Part shown: positions 1-6,910 of the stretch, one piece after another
How the letters are laid out: the number at the start of each line of letters is the position of its first letter
How positions within the stretch are numbered: the first letter of the stretch is position 1
From: UBA1275 sp038124025
GTDB taxonomy: Bacteria; Bacteroidota; Rhodothermia; Balneolales; Balneolaceae
Direction: 5' to 3'
NCBI GenBank assembly: GCA_038124025.1
Contig: JAYPBC010000053.1
Location: forward strand, 1 to 6,975
DNA length: 6,975 nt
Position numbers and translations under genes: made by a program
The notes under the pieces: model-generated
Seen by the model: only the letters and a program-made list of their open reading frames with translations
What the model was told of the DNA's origin: nothing
The model's database searches: none

Positions 1-31
1 CTTTTCGCAAATTGGGTTTTGTTCGATTCAT
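1..31 (-). CDS. Possible 5' end of the next gene in the operon (partial)
   Basis: An ATG at 31-29 opens a frame that runs to the window edge as MNRTKPNLRK. GGAG (41-38) lies 6 bases upstream, ideal Shine-Dalgarno spacing, and the ATG is 66 bases after the stop of the preceding gene, with no terminator between. Together this fits a fourth gene of the same transcript. Ten residues are too few to name a product. A basic start of this kind would be compatible with a sugar transporter or a regulator, both common next to such enzymes, but that is speculation. Confidence 0.42.
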   Translation of the reverse strand, partial: MNRTKPNLRK

Positions 32-37
32 TGGTTA

Positions 38-41
38 CTCC
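38..41 (-). promoter_or_regulatory. Candidate ribosome binding site for the partial gene
   Basis: The minus strand reads TTTGGAGTAACCAATG: a GGAG core with a 6-base spacer to the ATG at 31. Its credibility depends on whether the frame beyond the window is a real gene. Confidence 0.42.
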
Positions 42-97
42 AAATAATAGTTAGGAAAAAAATTGAGATTTTCAGGCTGATTATACGATGTAATTGA

Positions 98-1492
98 TTA
101 ATGAGTACTTAATATCACCCATGAATTTGCCGGCACACTCATGACATCGTTGCCGTTTGCTTCGTACTCAACAGTATCCATCCCATATACCTTATATGTA
201 GTTCCTGCTTCCAAAGGGAAACTAAGTTCTTGAGTCATTGTAGTGTTATTAAGCCCGACATACGCGCCAAAATCATCCTTGTTTCGTTGGTAGGCATAGG
301 TGCCTTCCGGAGAGGATATACGAACGGGATTTGCTCCATGAGCGCCATTCCAAAGGGCTTCGTTTCGCTTATTCAATGCCAATAAATCGGTATAAAAATC
401 GACTAATGCATAGTCTTTCCATTCAATTTCATCTTTTTCAAAGAACAATAATTGTTTATCCAACACCGCTTCTTGCCCACTATAGACCAAAGGCATACCG
501 TCAATAGTCGATGAGAGTACTGCAAAGTTTTGGAAATTATCCCCGTACATTTCGATATCGGTTCCATTCCAAGAATTTTCGTCATGATTGGATGTAAAAT
601 ACATACGATAGGAGTTGTCAGGGAATTTTTTAGCATCTTCTGCTAGTAAGGAATCCAAGCGATCGAAAGTCATTGCTCCTTTCGCAATTTCTCTAATGAT
701 GTGAGCGTATTCCCAGGCGTAGTTCATATCAAATGCCTCAATTAGTAATTCAGGCTCCCCATCTTCAGCTAACATAAATACATCCCTTACTTCATCCAAC
801 TCGGCATGTGCCCGTACCCAGAAATCAGTAGGCACCTTACCCGCCACATCACAGCGGTACCCATCGACCCCAAATTCAGCCACCCAATACTTCATCGCAT
901 CGATCATTGCGGCTCGCATCTCTTCATTGGTATAGTCCAGTTGAATGACATCAGTCCAATCAGTGCCTAATGGTGGAATAAAATCGCCTTCTTCATTGAG
1001 TACATACCAATCCTTATTTTCTGTCCATGGATTATCCCAAGCTGTATGATTTGGTACCCAATCCAGTATTACCTTCAACCCTAGGCTGTGTGCCTGTTGA
1101 ACTAATGCTCTGAAATCTTCCGCTGTACCATAATCACTACTCACCGCCTTGTAATCCTGCACCGAATAATAGCTCCCCATACTATTCTCATTTTCTTTTC
1201 GGTTAATTTTTCCAATTGGATGGATAGGCATGAACCAAAGAATATCCACTCCCATCTCCTTTAGGCGTGGCAGATGTTCTGAAAAAGCACTAAACGTACC
1301 TTCAGGGGTATATTGACGCACATTAACCTCATAAATTGTGGCGTTTTTACTCCACTCAGGTTGAGTTACTTTGGACACTGGTGCAGCCGAATCAACCGTA
1401 GAAGGTTGTGTGCATGCGGCCGTGAACATAAATAGCCCTAGTGCAAATAAACTTAGATTACGTGATAAAGAAGAGTGATAATTTGAATGCAT
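98..1492 (-). CDS. Compact GH13 α-amylase-family lipoprotein
   Basis: A 464-residue GH13 hydrolase that consists almost only of the catalytic barrel plus domain C, likely acting on soluble α-glucan fragments at the membrane. A signal peptide (basic N-terminus, hydrophobic residues 15-24) ends in FTAAC, so C27 is the probable lipidated residue; Thr at -3 is a less usual lipobox choice. The barrel starts at about residue 50 (ATIYEVNVRQYTPEGTF). Catalytic motifs are complete: DWVPNH 144-149, GYRCD with nucleophile D215, MLAED with acid/base E243, and SNHDENSW with stabiliser D304. Domain C covers about 385-464. No carbohydrate-binding module is present. The ATG at 1492 is the only sensible start: an in-frame TAA lies at 1513-1511 and no other start codon precedes the signal peptide. 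No Shine-Dalgarno sequence is visible; the 45-base gap from the preceding gene is AT-rich and holds no hairpin. Third gene of the probable operon. I cannot assign a GH13 subfamily or product size with confidence. Confidence 0.94.
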   Translation of the reverse strand: MHSNYHSSLSRNLSLFALGLFMFTAACTQPSTVDSAAPVSKVTQPEWSKNATIYEVNVRQYTPEGTFSAFSEHLPRLKEMGVDILWFMPIHPIGKINRKENENSMGSYYSVQDYKAVSSDYGTAEDFRALVQQAHSLGLKVILDWVPNHTAWDNPWTENKDWYVLNEEGDFIPPLGTDWTDVIQLDYTNEEMRAAMIDAMKYWVAEFGVDGYRCDVAGKVPTDFWVRAHAELDEVRDVFMLAEDGEPELLIEAFDMNYAWEYAHIIREIAKGAMTFDRLDSLLAEDAKKFPDNSYRMYFTSNHDENSWNGTDIEMYGDNFQNFAVLSSTIDGMPLVYSGQEAVLDKQLLFFEKDEIEWKDYALVDFYTDLLALNKRNEALWNGAHGANPVRISSPEGTYAYQRNKDDFGAYVGLNNTTMTQELSFPLEAGTTYKVYGMDTVEYEANGNDVMSVPANSWVILSTH

Positions 1493-1537
1493 GATTAAAA
1501 AATTGAAAGATTACAGATACAATGGATTAGGTTTAAA

Positions 1538-3940
1538 TTAAGGGTGAAATACCTGAACCAGAGAGCTAATTGGTGAGAGCTCAACTGAAATAGATTCACC
1601 TGTAAAGGGATGCTCAAAGGTGATCGTTTTGGACTCATCGGAAACATTAAAGAACACCCAAACCGATTCATCAAAATAAGCACGCTCAAAAACTAATAGC
1701 TCATCCTCAATGGCTTCGAATCGAAGCGATCCGTATTGGAGTGCTAGATGATTGGCCCGAAGTCGAGACATACGGGTATAATGGGATACGCTTTGCTGCT
1801 CAAGTTCACTGAGTCCATCAAATTTCATGGGACGCCTATTATCTGGATCATTAGCTCCAGGAAGTCCAAATTCATCTCCATAATAGGTAACCGGAATTCC
1901 CGGAACGGTAAATATCCAAGTATGCATGAGTTGTAAGCGAGCATAGCCTTCTTGGCCAGGATCGGGTATATCCCGGGTCCAAGCCGCGAGTTTTGCATCC
2001 TCATCCCACCGCACTTCACCACTGGCTAGACTAATAAATCGAGCTTTGTCGTGATTCCCTGAAATCACTCCCATCTGATTGTTCATCCCGTAATACCGAA
2101 TACTTTCCCTGAGCTGCTCTGCTAATGACCGCATCGATTGGTTTTGACCAAAACTAGCTTGTGCAGCATCGAAAAGACTAAAATCGAATTGGGCATCCAA
2201 CAACCCACTCCGAACATAACTAGCAATGAGCGGTCGGCTTCCGTACGTTTCTCCAATTTGATAAAAACTTCGCTCTGGATTACCCTTCAACTCCTGGTTT
2301 ATTTTTTTTGTAAGCCTACGCCAAAACTCCAACGGAATATGTTTGGTTGCGTCATGTCTAAATCCATCAATATCAAATTTTTGAACCCAGTATAAAGCCG
2401 AATCCGACATTGCCTGCACGACTGCTTCTTGTGAAAAATCTAAACTAGGCATGAAGGTATCAAACCAAGTAGTTAGGCGTTGTTCGTCCCAAAGCTGGGT
2501 ATTCATGGTTCCGTCAGGCAGATATAAATCGGTTTTCCACTCAGGATATTGTTCCATCACAGAATGTTCTTGATGCACATGATTAGCCACATAATCGAGC
2601 AATATATTCATTTCTTTGGCGTGAGCAGCCTCAAGTAATTCTTTCAAATCCTCTTCTGTACCCATGCGATCGTCGATTCTAGACAATGAGATTGGCCAGT
2701 ATCCATGGTAGCCCGAAAAGGTACTTCGAACCCCTCCTTGGTCCCACAACCCGAAAGCACCTTCTGGGTTCTGAATAATAGGGGAAAGCCATAGGGTATT
2801 TATCGAAAGTGAATCGAAATAACCCGACTCAATCACTTCGATGAGGCCTCGCAAATCACCCCCGTAATAATTCACTGAAGGATGTATTTCGGGGTCATCA
2901 ACCTGGCGGTTGTTCTGTGTATTACCATCCTTAAAGCGGTCTAAAAAGACAAAATACATATTCCAAGCAGAACGGTCTCTTCGGTTAAGTTGATTCGTAT
3001 TCTGTATAATTTGACCATTGACTAAGGGAATCCTAAGATTGTGTAAGACTTCCCCCTCATTTGCTAACCAAAGACGCAAGTGACTACGCTCGAAGGATTG
3101 GGCTCGTTCCGGAATATCCAACTCCCAATAGCTGCCCATGGCTCTCAGCTCTACCATCTCGTTCTCCCACAGTGCTAAAAGCGTGTAATCGTCAATAGAA
3201 TACTGAGAGACAGGCTTAAACTCTTTTCCCCTGGTTGATCTAGACTGTCTTGTGGATGGGAGTCCTGTTTCGAGATTCAAGGGTAGATAAGATTCCATTC
3301 GGAAACTTAACCGCTGTCCGTTAGTCTCTGTTGGGATCAACACCGCAGGGTGGTCACTTCTCTGTCCAACTTCTATCACACTATTATAATCTCCAAATCC
3401 GTTGGGTACTTTGTGTGGATTGGCTGGGTCTATTAATTCAACCCCATCAACCACAAATTTATACGCATATACTCCAGCTTCGACTTCCATTTTAACATAC
3501 CAGGCACCCTCACGGTACTTCATTGGATGAGCGGCAACGTTCCATTCGTTCATTTCTCCCTTTATCTGAACCAAGTCAAGGTTTTTTTGGGGGTCTGGGT
3601 AGCTAAACTCAACCGTGACAAAGCCACTGTTCTTAGCAAGTATATGGCCCTTAATACCATTAACCCGTAGCTCAATGACATCGGCCGGTTGTTTCAATTC
3701 CCCAATGAAAACAGAACGCTCATCATTCATTCGTATATGGCTTAATCCCTCAGGTAGTTCGCCCACTACAACATTTTTGGGTTCCCACACATAATCAGAC
3801 CAAATGAGCTCGGTAGTATCAGATAAAATTATTGGGGTATTAAGCCCTATAAATGGAGATTCGGTTTTTTTATTTGACGGATTACTACAGGCAGTCAACA
3901 AAAGGATTAGTACCCCTAGTCGGTGGAAATATATACTCAA
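1538..3940 (-). CDS. GH13 neopullulanase/cyclomaltodextrinase-like lipoprotein
   Basis: An α-glucan hydrolase of GH13, anchored to a membrane by lipidation, probably acting on maltooligosaccharides, cyclodextrins or pullulan-like chains. The frame is open from ATG 4006 (822 aa), but I prefer TTG 3940 (800 aa): AAAGGAG sits 6 bases upstream, and the product then begins MSIYFHRLGVLILLLTAC with a proper lipobox. C18 is the only cysteine in the protein. Domains (800-aa numbering): N-terminal β module 28-105; AMPK/CBM48-like module 106-192; β-rich segment 203-313; barrel about 323-728; domain C 733-800. Motifs: FVFLDRF in strand β1, DYVANH 449-454, MPSLD near 497-501, GFRHD with nucleophile D530, GET with acid/base E564, and NHD with D631. 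YYGDE and DPDNRRPM in the last barrel strand and the following loop, with the MPxLD motif, point to the neopullulanase/cyclomaltodextrinase side of the family; specificity is inferred. Second gene of the probable operon. Confidence 0.93.
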   Translation of the reverse strand: MSIYFHRLGVLILLLTACSNPSNKKTESPFIGLNTPIILSDTTELIWSDYVWEPKNVVVGELPEGLSHIRMNDERSVFIGELKQPADVIELRVNGIKGHILAKNSGFVTVEFSYPDPQKNLDLVQIKGEMNEWNVAAHPMKYREGAWYVKMEVEAGVYAYKFVVDGVELIDPANPHKVPNGFGDYNSVIEVGQRSDHPAVLIPTETNGQRLSFRMESYLPLNLETGLPSTRQSRSTRGKEFKPVSQYSIDDYTLLALWENEMVELRAMGSYWELDIPERAQSFERSHLRLWLANEGEVLHNLRIPLVNGQIIQNTNQLNRRDRSAWNMYFVFLDRFKDGNTQNNRQVDDPEIHPSVNYYGGDLRGLIEVIESGYFDSLSINTLWLSPIIQNPEGAFGLWDQGGVRSTFSGYHGYWPISLSRIDDRMGTEEDLKELLEAAHAKEMNILLDYVANHVHQEHSVMEQYPEWKTDLYLPDGTMNTQLWDEQRLTTWFDTFMPSLDFSQEAVVQAMSDSALYWVQKFDIDGFRHDATKHIPLEFWRRLTKKINQELKGNPERSFYQIGETYGSRPLIASYVRSGLLDAQFDFSLFDAAQASFGQNQSMRSLAEQLRESIRYYGMNNQMGVISGNHDKARFISLASGEVRWDEDAKLAAWTRDIPDPGQEGYARLQLMHTWIFTVPGIPVTYYGDEFGLPGANDPDNRRPMKFDGLSELEQQSVSHYTRMSRLRANHLALQYGSLRFEAIEDELLVFERAYFDESVWVFFNVSDESKTITFEHPFTGESISVELSPISSLVQVFHP
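3365..3625 (-). other. AMPK/CBM48-like starch-binding-type module in the lipoprotein
   Basis: Codes about residues 106-192 of the 800-residue form. The pattern VQIKGEMNEW, a GAWYVKMEVEAGVYAYKFVVDG stretch and DPANP matches the glycogen-binding E-set fold, in which the W of NEW and the W of AWY are typical sugar-stacking positions. It differs from the equivalent module of the first gene by being separated from the barrel by about 130 residues of further β-rich sequence. Confidence 0.72.
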
Positions 3941-3946
3941 TTTTAG

Positions 3947-3953
3947 CTCCTTT
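3947..3953 (-). promoter_or_regulatory. Ribosome binding site supporting the TTG start of the middle gene
   Basis: On the minus strand the sequence reads AAAGGAGCTAAAATTG: a near-perfect anti-16S match ending 6 bases before TTG 3940. The in-frame ATG at 4006 has only a weak AAAG before it. This site is the main reason for choosing the shorter protein. Upstream of the first and third genes no such box is seen. Confidence 0.75.
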
Positions 3954-4006
3954 TGCTTTGAATAATCGAGTTGAAATGGGTTGTTATGGAGAAGCCTTCC
4001 TCGCAT

Positions 4007-6910
4007 TTACTTTAAAAGAGTGATGGTTTGGGTTTGCGTGTTAGATCCTTGGGTGAGGCGAACAAAATAAATTCCACTAGAAAGTCCAGTTGCTCTAAAC
4101 ACAATAGTGTGATTACCCGCGGTTAACGACCTATCCACTAAAGTGGCCACCTCTCGCCCTAGAAGGTCATAAACCCGTAAGGAAGCAGTACCGTGTTGAG
4201 CTAGACTGAATGATATTTGTGTAGTTGGGTTAAACGGATTAGGATAATTGGGCAGAAGCGCAAAACTAGCTTTTTCTGCTAAGGACTCTTCTCTCTTATT
4301 CGTAGTCAGAAGTGCAGAGAAATCTTTATTGGTAAATATGTGAAAAGAACCTGGGGCTAAGCTGAGTTCTATAGATCCTCCATTGACTTGTTGCTCAGTC
4401 TTATTAAGATAGTCGAACCACCGCCCATCTTCGGGAAAATTTACCGTACCAGTTGTAGCATTTACACCAAAGTTCCCAACAATAACTACTTTTTCATCAC
4501 CATAACCGAGTCGAATAAATTTAATAGAGGTTTGGAGTTGATGAGTAAAGCTTTCCGGAGAAGTAAAAGCTGCTGAGGCTTTTCTAAGGGCTATAATATT
4601 GGCCCATGTTTCATAAAGCGCATAGCGTTCAGATTCTTCCCGATAATCCCATCTGATGGGCTTAACGGCGGTTCGTCCAGGAGCAATAGATGGACAGTAG
4701 CTAGCCTCATTCAAACATTGTTCCCCCGCATTACCATAGCCATAACCTAATTCTCCAAATTGCCACATCATTTTAGGGCCTGGTAATGTAAAAAAGAACG
4801 CTCCAGCTAATTTCATTCGATTTAAAGCGGTCGACAAATCCCGGATATTGTACTCTCCTGAAGAGTTCCCAAAGGCGATGTTCTTAAACATTAACCACTG
4901 CTCATCATGACTTTCCATATAGCCAACTAAATTTCGCTTAGAGTAGCCCCGATGACTTGCCAAAACACCCCTTAAATCGGAGTTGTATCCCATAGTAGCT
5001 TCATTGTACTCATGGTTCATATTCCCCCAAATAAGCATTCCTTCGTTAACCAAGACACGCTCTTCAGAATTGTCCGCAAAATGCTCTAGTATAACGTAGG
5101 CCGTACTATCAATAGAGCGGATGAAATTGTTGTAGTCTTTCCAAATAGCAATTCTAGAAGCATCATAACTCCCCCATGCTCCTACATCATTCAAATTATC
5201 CACTTGGGTAAATCCTTTACTCAAATCGAATCGGAAGCCGTCAATCTTGTATTCTTCCAACCAATACTGCATTACACGTTTAGAAAAGTAACGGGTTACT
5301 GAGCTTTCATGATTCAGATCATAGCCCACGTTATAAGGGTGTTTAGCAATGGGATTGGCATAGGGGTTTTCACTGGTGGGAGCTCCATAATCCCCTTCGT
5401 TCCAGAGACGAACGATGGGATTACGACCATAAGCATGATTCAACACCACATCCAGTATGACCGCTATTCCTCTGGCATGTGCCGCATCTACAAAAGCCTT
5501 AAAGGCGTTTTGTGTACCGTAATATTTATCCAGAGCTAAGTGGAATGCCGGGTTGTAGCCCCAACTCAAATTTCCCTCAAATTCATTCACTGGCATAAGC
5601 TCAATAGCCGTTACCCCAAGCTGGTTTAGATAATCCAAGGTATCTATCAAAGTTTGATAGCTATGATCTGCCAAAAAATCACGAAGAAGAAGCTCATAAA
5701 TGACCAAATCTTTGGTATCCGGTCTCTCGTAGTTCGTTGAGGTCCAGTTGTACTTCTGAGCACCTGGCTGCAACACTCCTACTGAAAAACTGGTTTTTCC
5801 ATAGGGATAGGCTGGGATGTTTGGATATATGCTTGATGGGATATACGGATCATCATCGGGATGAAGAGTGAGTTCACTGTAAGGATCTGCCACTCGAAGG
5901 TCTCCATCTACCAGATACTGAAATGCATATTCTTGACCTGAAGTTAAACCGTCAATTTCTAGCCAAAACCAAGTACTGTCAGCCCCATGAGTGTCTTTAT
6001 GCATGAGATAATCTGCAGAAGGGATCCAATCGTTAAAATCTCCTAGTACATAAACAAAATCTTTATAGGGGGCGAATAAAGATACAAGAACGGAGCTGTC
6101 GGAAAGGTACTGAATACCATCCTGGGCTTGTGCCGGCCTAGGTGTAGTGCTTAATTCATCGGGACGAACAACTACTCGAATGGTGGTAGTATCGCTTAGT
6201 CCTTGCCCATTTTCAGCGATTAACGAAAAGCTAACCTGTTCTTGGTTATTAATAGGTTTAAATACATAGGCTATAGTATCATTTGAAGTCTGCTCAATTA
6301 ATTGATCATCTTCAAATAAACTCAATTGTAAGTTTCCAGTGGTAGCACTACCAAGCCCCATTATTTGCAACGAATCCGACTGCTTTATCAGACTTAATTC
6401 ATTGGTTGGTTGTACAAAACGCGCTTCTACCCCACCAGTGCTCAATTCTATGAATATATCACGGTCTCCTTCATCTCTACCCACTACAACAGGAGCTCCA
6501 GAAAGGGTCCGAGTGCCTTTAAACAACATGGCAATTTCAAGGACTTCCTCACTGCTTTCGGTAATTCCAAAAAAGGATCGAATATCAGGAGCAAAAGTGA
6601 ACTTCCATTGGTTTTCACCCACCTGCTCCGCTTCGAGTTTTGTAGGATACGATTCCCATCCAGCAGGGACGTATTTCCAATCGCTGCCACTATTACTTTG
6701 AGAGCTAATTACTCCAGTGTGTAAAAATACACGTCCTGAAAATCCCTCTAATGCACCATTTCCTTGGGTGGCGTCAAAATAGACAGTTACAGAGTCATAC
6801 TGAGTGGCAAAACTGGGTTCGAAACTTACCACCTGCGCCTTGACGAATATGGAGGTAGTGGTAAATAGGAGAATAAAAAGGCTAAAAAAATGAGAGCGAT
6901 TTGGCAGCAT
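4007..6910 (-). CDS. Secreted multidomain GH13 α-amylase-family enzyme with T9SS sorting domain
   Basis: A 967-residue glycoside hydrolase family 13 enzyme, probably cutting α-glucan polymers outside the cell or at its surface. An N-terminal signal peptide (basic start, hydrophobic residues about 9-23, likely cleavage after VKA-25) directs Sec export. Then follow a β-rich module (27-160), an Ig-like module (about 161-250), a CBM48/E-set-like module (about 265-375, with GDFNDW and the YLVDG...ADPYS pattern), the (β/α)8 barrel (about 398-780), domain C (to about 862), a linker, and a type A T9SS sorting domain (884-967). GH13 motifs are complete: DVVLNH 487-492, GFRFD with nucleophile D562, LEH with acid/base E609, and SHD with D669. 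The GYNPAFHLA...YYGT stretch recalls the branching-enzyme/isoamylase/trehalohydrolase side of GH13, but exact bond specificity cannot be read from this. The ATG at 6910 has no Shine-Dalgarno sequence, and the frame stays open to the window edge; I chose it because the signal peptide starts there. First gene of the probable operon. Confidence 0.95.
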   Translation of the reverse strand: MLPNRSHFFSLFILLFTTTSIFVKAQVVSFEPSFATQYDSVTVYFDATQGNGALEGFSGRVFLHTGVISSQSNSGSDWKYVPAGWESYPTKLEAEQVGENQWKFTFAPDIRSFFGITESSEEVLEIAMLFKGTRTLSGAPVVVGRDEGDRDIFIELSTGGVEARFVQPTNELSLIKQSDSLQIMGLGSATTGNLQLSLFEDDQLIEQTSNDTIAYVFKPINNQEQVSFSLIAENGQGLSDTTTIRVVVRPDELSTTPRPAQAQDGIQYLSDSSVLVSLFAPYKDFVYVLGDFNDWIPSADYLMHKDTHGADSTWFWLEIDGLTSGQEYAFQYLVDGDLRVADPYSELTLHPDDDPYIPSSIYPNIPAYPYGKTSFSVGVLQPGAQKYNWTSTNYERPDTKDLVIYELLLRDFLADHSYQTLIDTLDYLNQLGVTAIELMPVNEFEGNLSWGYNPAFHLALDKYYGTQNAFKAFVDAAHARGIAVILDVVLNHAYGRNPIVRLWNEGDYGAPTSENPYANPIAKHPYNVGYDLNHESSVTRYFSKRVMQYWLEEYKIDGFRFDLSKGFTQVDNLNDVGAWGSYDASRIAIWKDYNNFIRSIDSTAYVILEHFADNSEERVLVNEGMLIWGNMNHEYNEATMGYNSDLRGVLASHRGYSKRNLVGYMESHDEQWLMFKNIAFGNSSGEYNIRDLSTALNRMKLAGAFFFTLPGPKMMWQFGELGYGYGNAGEQCLNEASYCPSIAPGRTAVKPIRWDYREESERYALYETWANIIALRKASAAFTSPESFTHQLQTSIKFIRLGYGDEKVVIVGNFGVNATTGTVNFPEDGRWFDYLNKTEQQVNGGSIELSLAPGSFHIFTNKDFSALLTTNKREESLAEKASFALLPNYPNPFNPTTQISFSLAQHGTASLRVYDLLGREVATLVDRSLTAGNHTIVFRATGLSSGIYFVRLTQGSNTQTQTITLLK
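4010..4261 (-). other. Region encoding the type A T9SS C-terminal sorting domain
   Basis: Codes residues 884-967 of the secreted GH13 enzyme. The conserved landmarks appear in order: NYPNPFNPTT (888-897), a VYDLLGREVATL stretch (913-924), an AGNHTIVF segment, and LSSGIYFVRL (943-952), ending in a short hydrophobic-Lys tail (LLK). This is the hallmark of cargo exported across the outer membrane by the type IX secretion system, where the domain is normally removed and the protein released or attached to the surface. The NPFNPTT form is common in Balneolota, Rhodothermota and Ignavibacteriota-like lineages. Neither of the other two enzymes in the window carries it. Confidence 0.93.
5786..6118 (-). 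other. CBM48/E-set-like module in the secreted enzyme
   Basis: Codes about residues 265-375, immediately before the catalytic barrel. Visible landmarks are a β-strand start (SSVLVSLFAPYKDFVYVLG), the GDFNDW turn at 290-295, and YLVDG followed by a variable residue and ADPYS, which is the typical order in CBM48 and related AMPK-type glycogen-binding folds. The module likely positions α-glucan chains or packs against the barrel. Direct carbohydrate binding is inferred from the family and cannot be shown here. Confidence 0.75.

Larger units (their letters stand above)
98..6910 (-). other. Predicted α-glucan degradation operon of three GH13 genes
   Basis: All three genes point the same way. The distance between the first and second is zero bases to ATG 4006, or 66 bases to TTG 3940; between the second and third it is 45 bases. 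No terminator-like hairpin lies in either gap. Shared enzyme family, exported products and tight spacing support one transcript. The transcript may extend past both window edges: only 65 bases precede the first gene, and a possible next start lies at 31. No transporter or regulator is seen inside the window. Confidence 0.8.

Noticed and set aside
54..73. Possible terminator hairpin after the third gene (AAAAT and ATTTT arms)
   Set aside because: The stem is only about five A-T pairs without GC, too weak for an intrinsic terminator; the T-run seems to be chance.
1493..1537. Promoter or terminator in the gap between second and third genes
   Set aside because: The 45 bases are AT-rich with no stem, no Shine-Dalgarno sequence and no recognisable promoter pair.
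1748..2395. Short + strand open frames inside the middle gene
   Set aside because: They are antisense to conserved GH13 barrel coding sequence, with unconvincing composition and no start signals.
4667..4747. Frameshift or insertion damage in the loop with two cysteines
   Set aside because: The frame is intact and conserved-looking sequence resumes directly (KPIRWDY), so it reads as a natural loop variant.
6339..6724. Two overlapping + strand open frames of about 100-120 codons
   Set aside because: They lie opposite the well-supported secreted GH13 gene, have no signal, motif or ribosome binding site, and are explained as antisense shadow of its codons.
98..6910. Tandem duplication of one ancestral amylase gene
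   Set aside because: Domain layouts, catalytic-motif surroundings and lengths differ strongly, with no long shared stretches between the three proteins.
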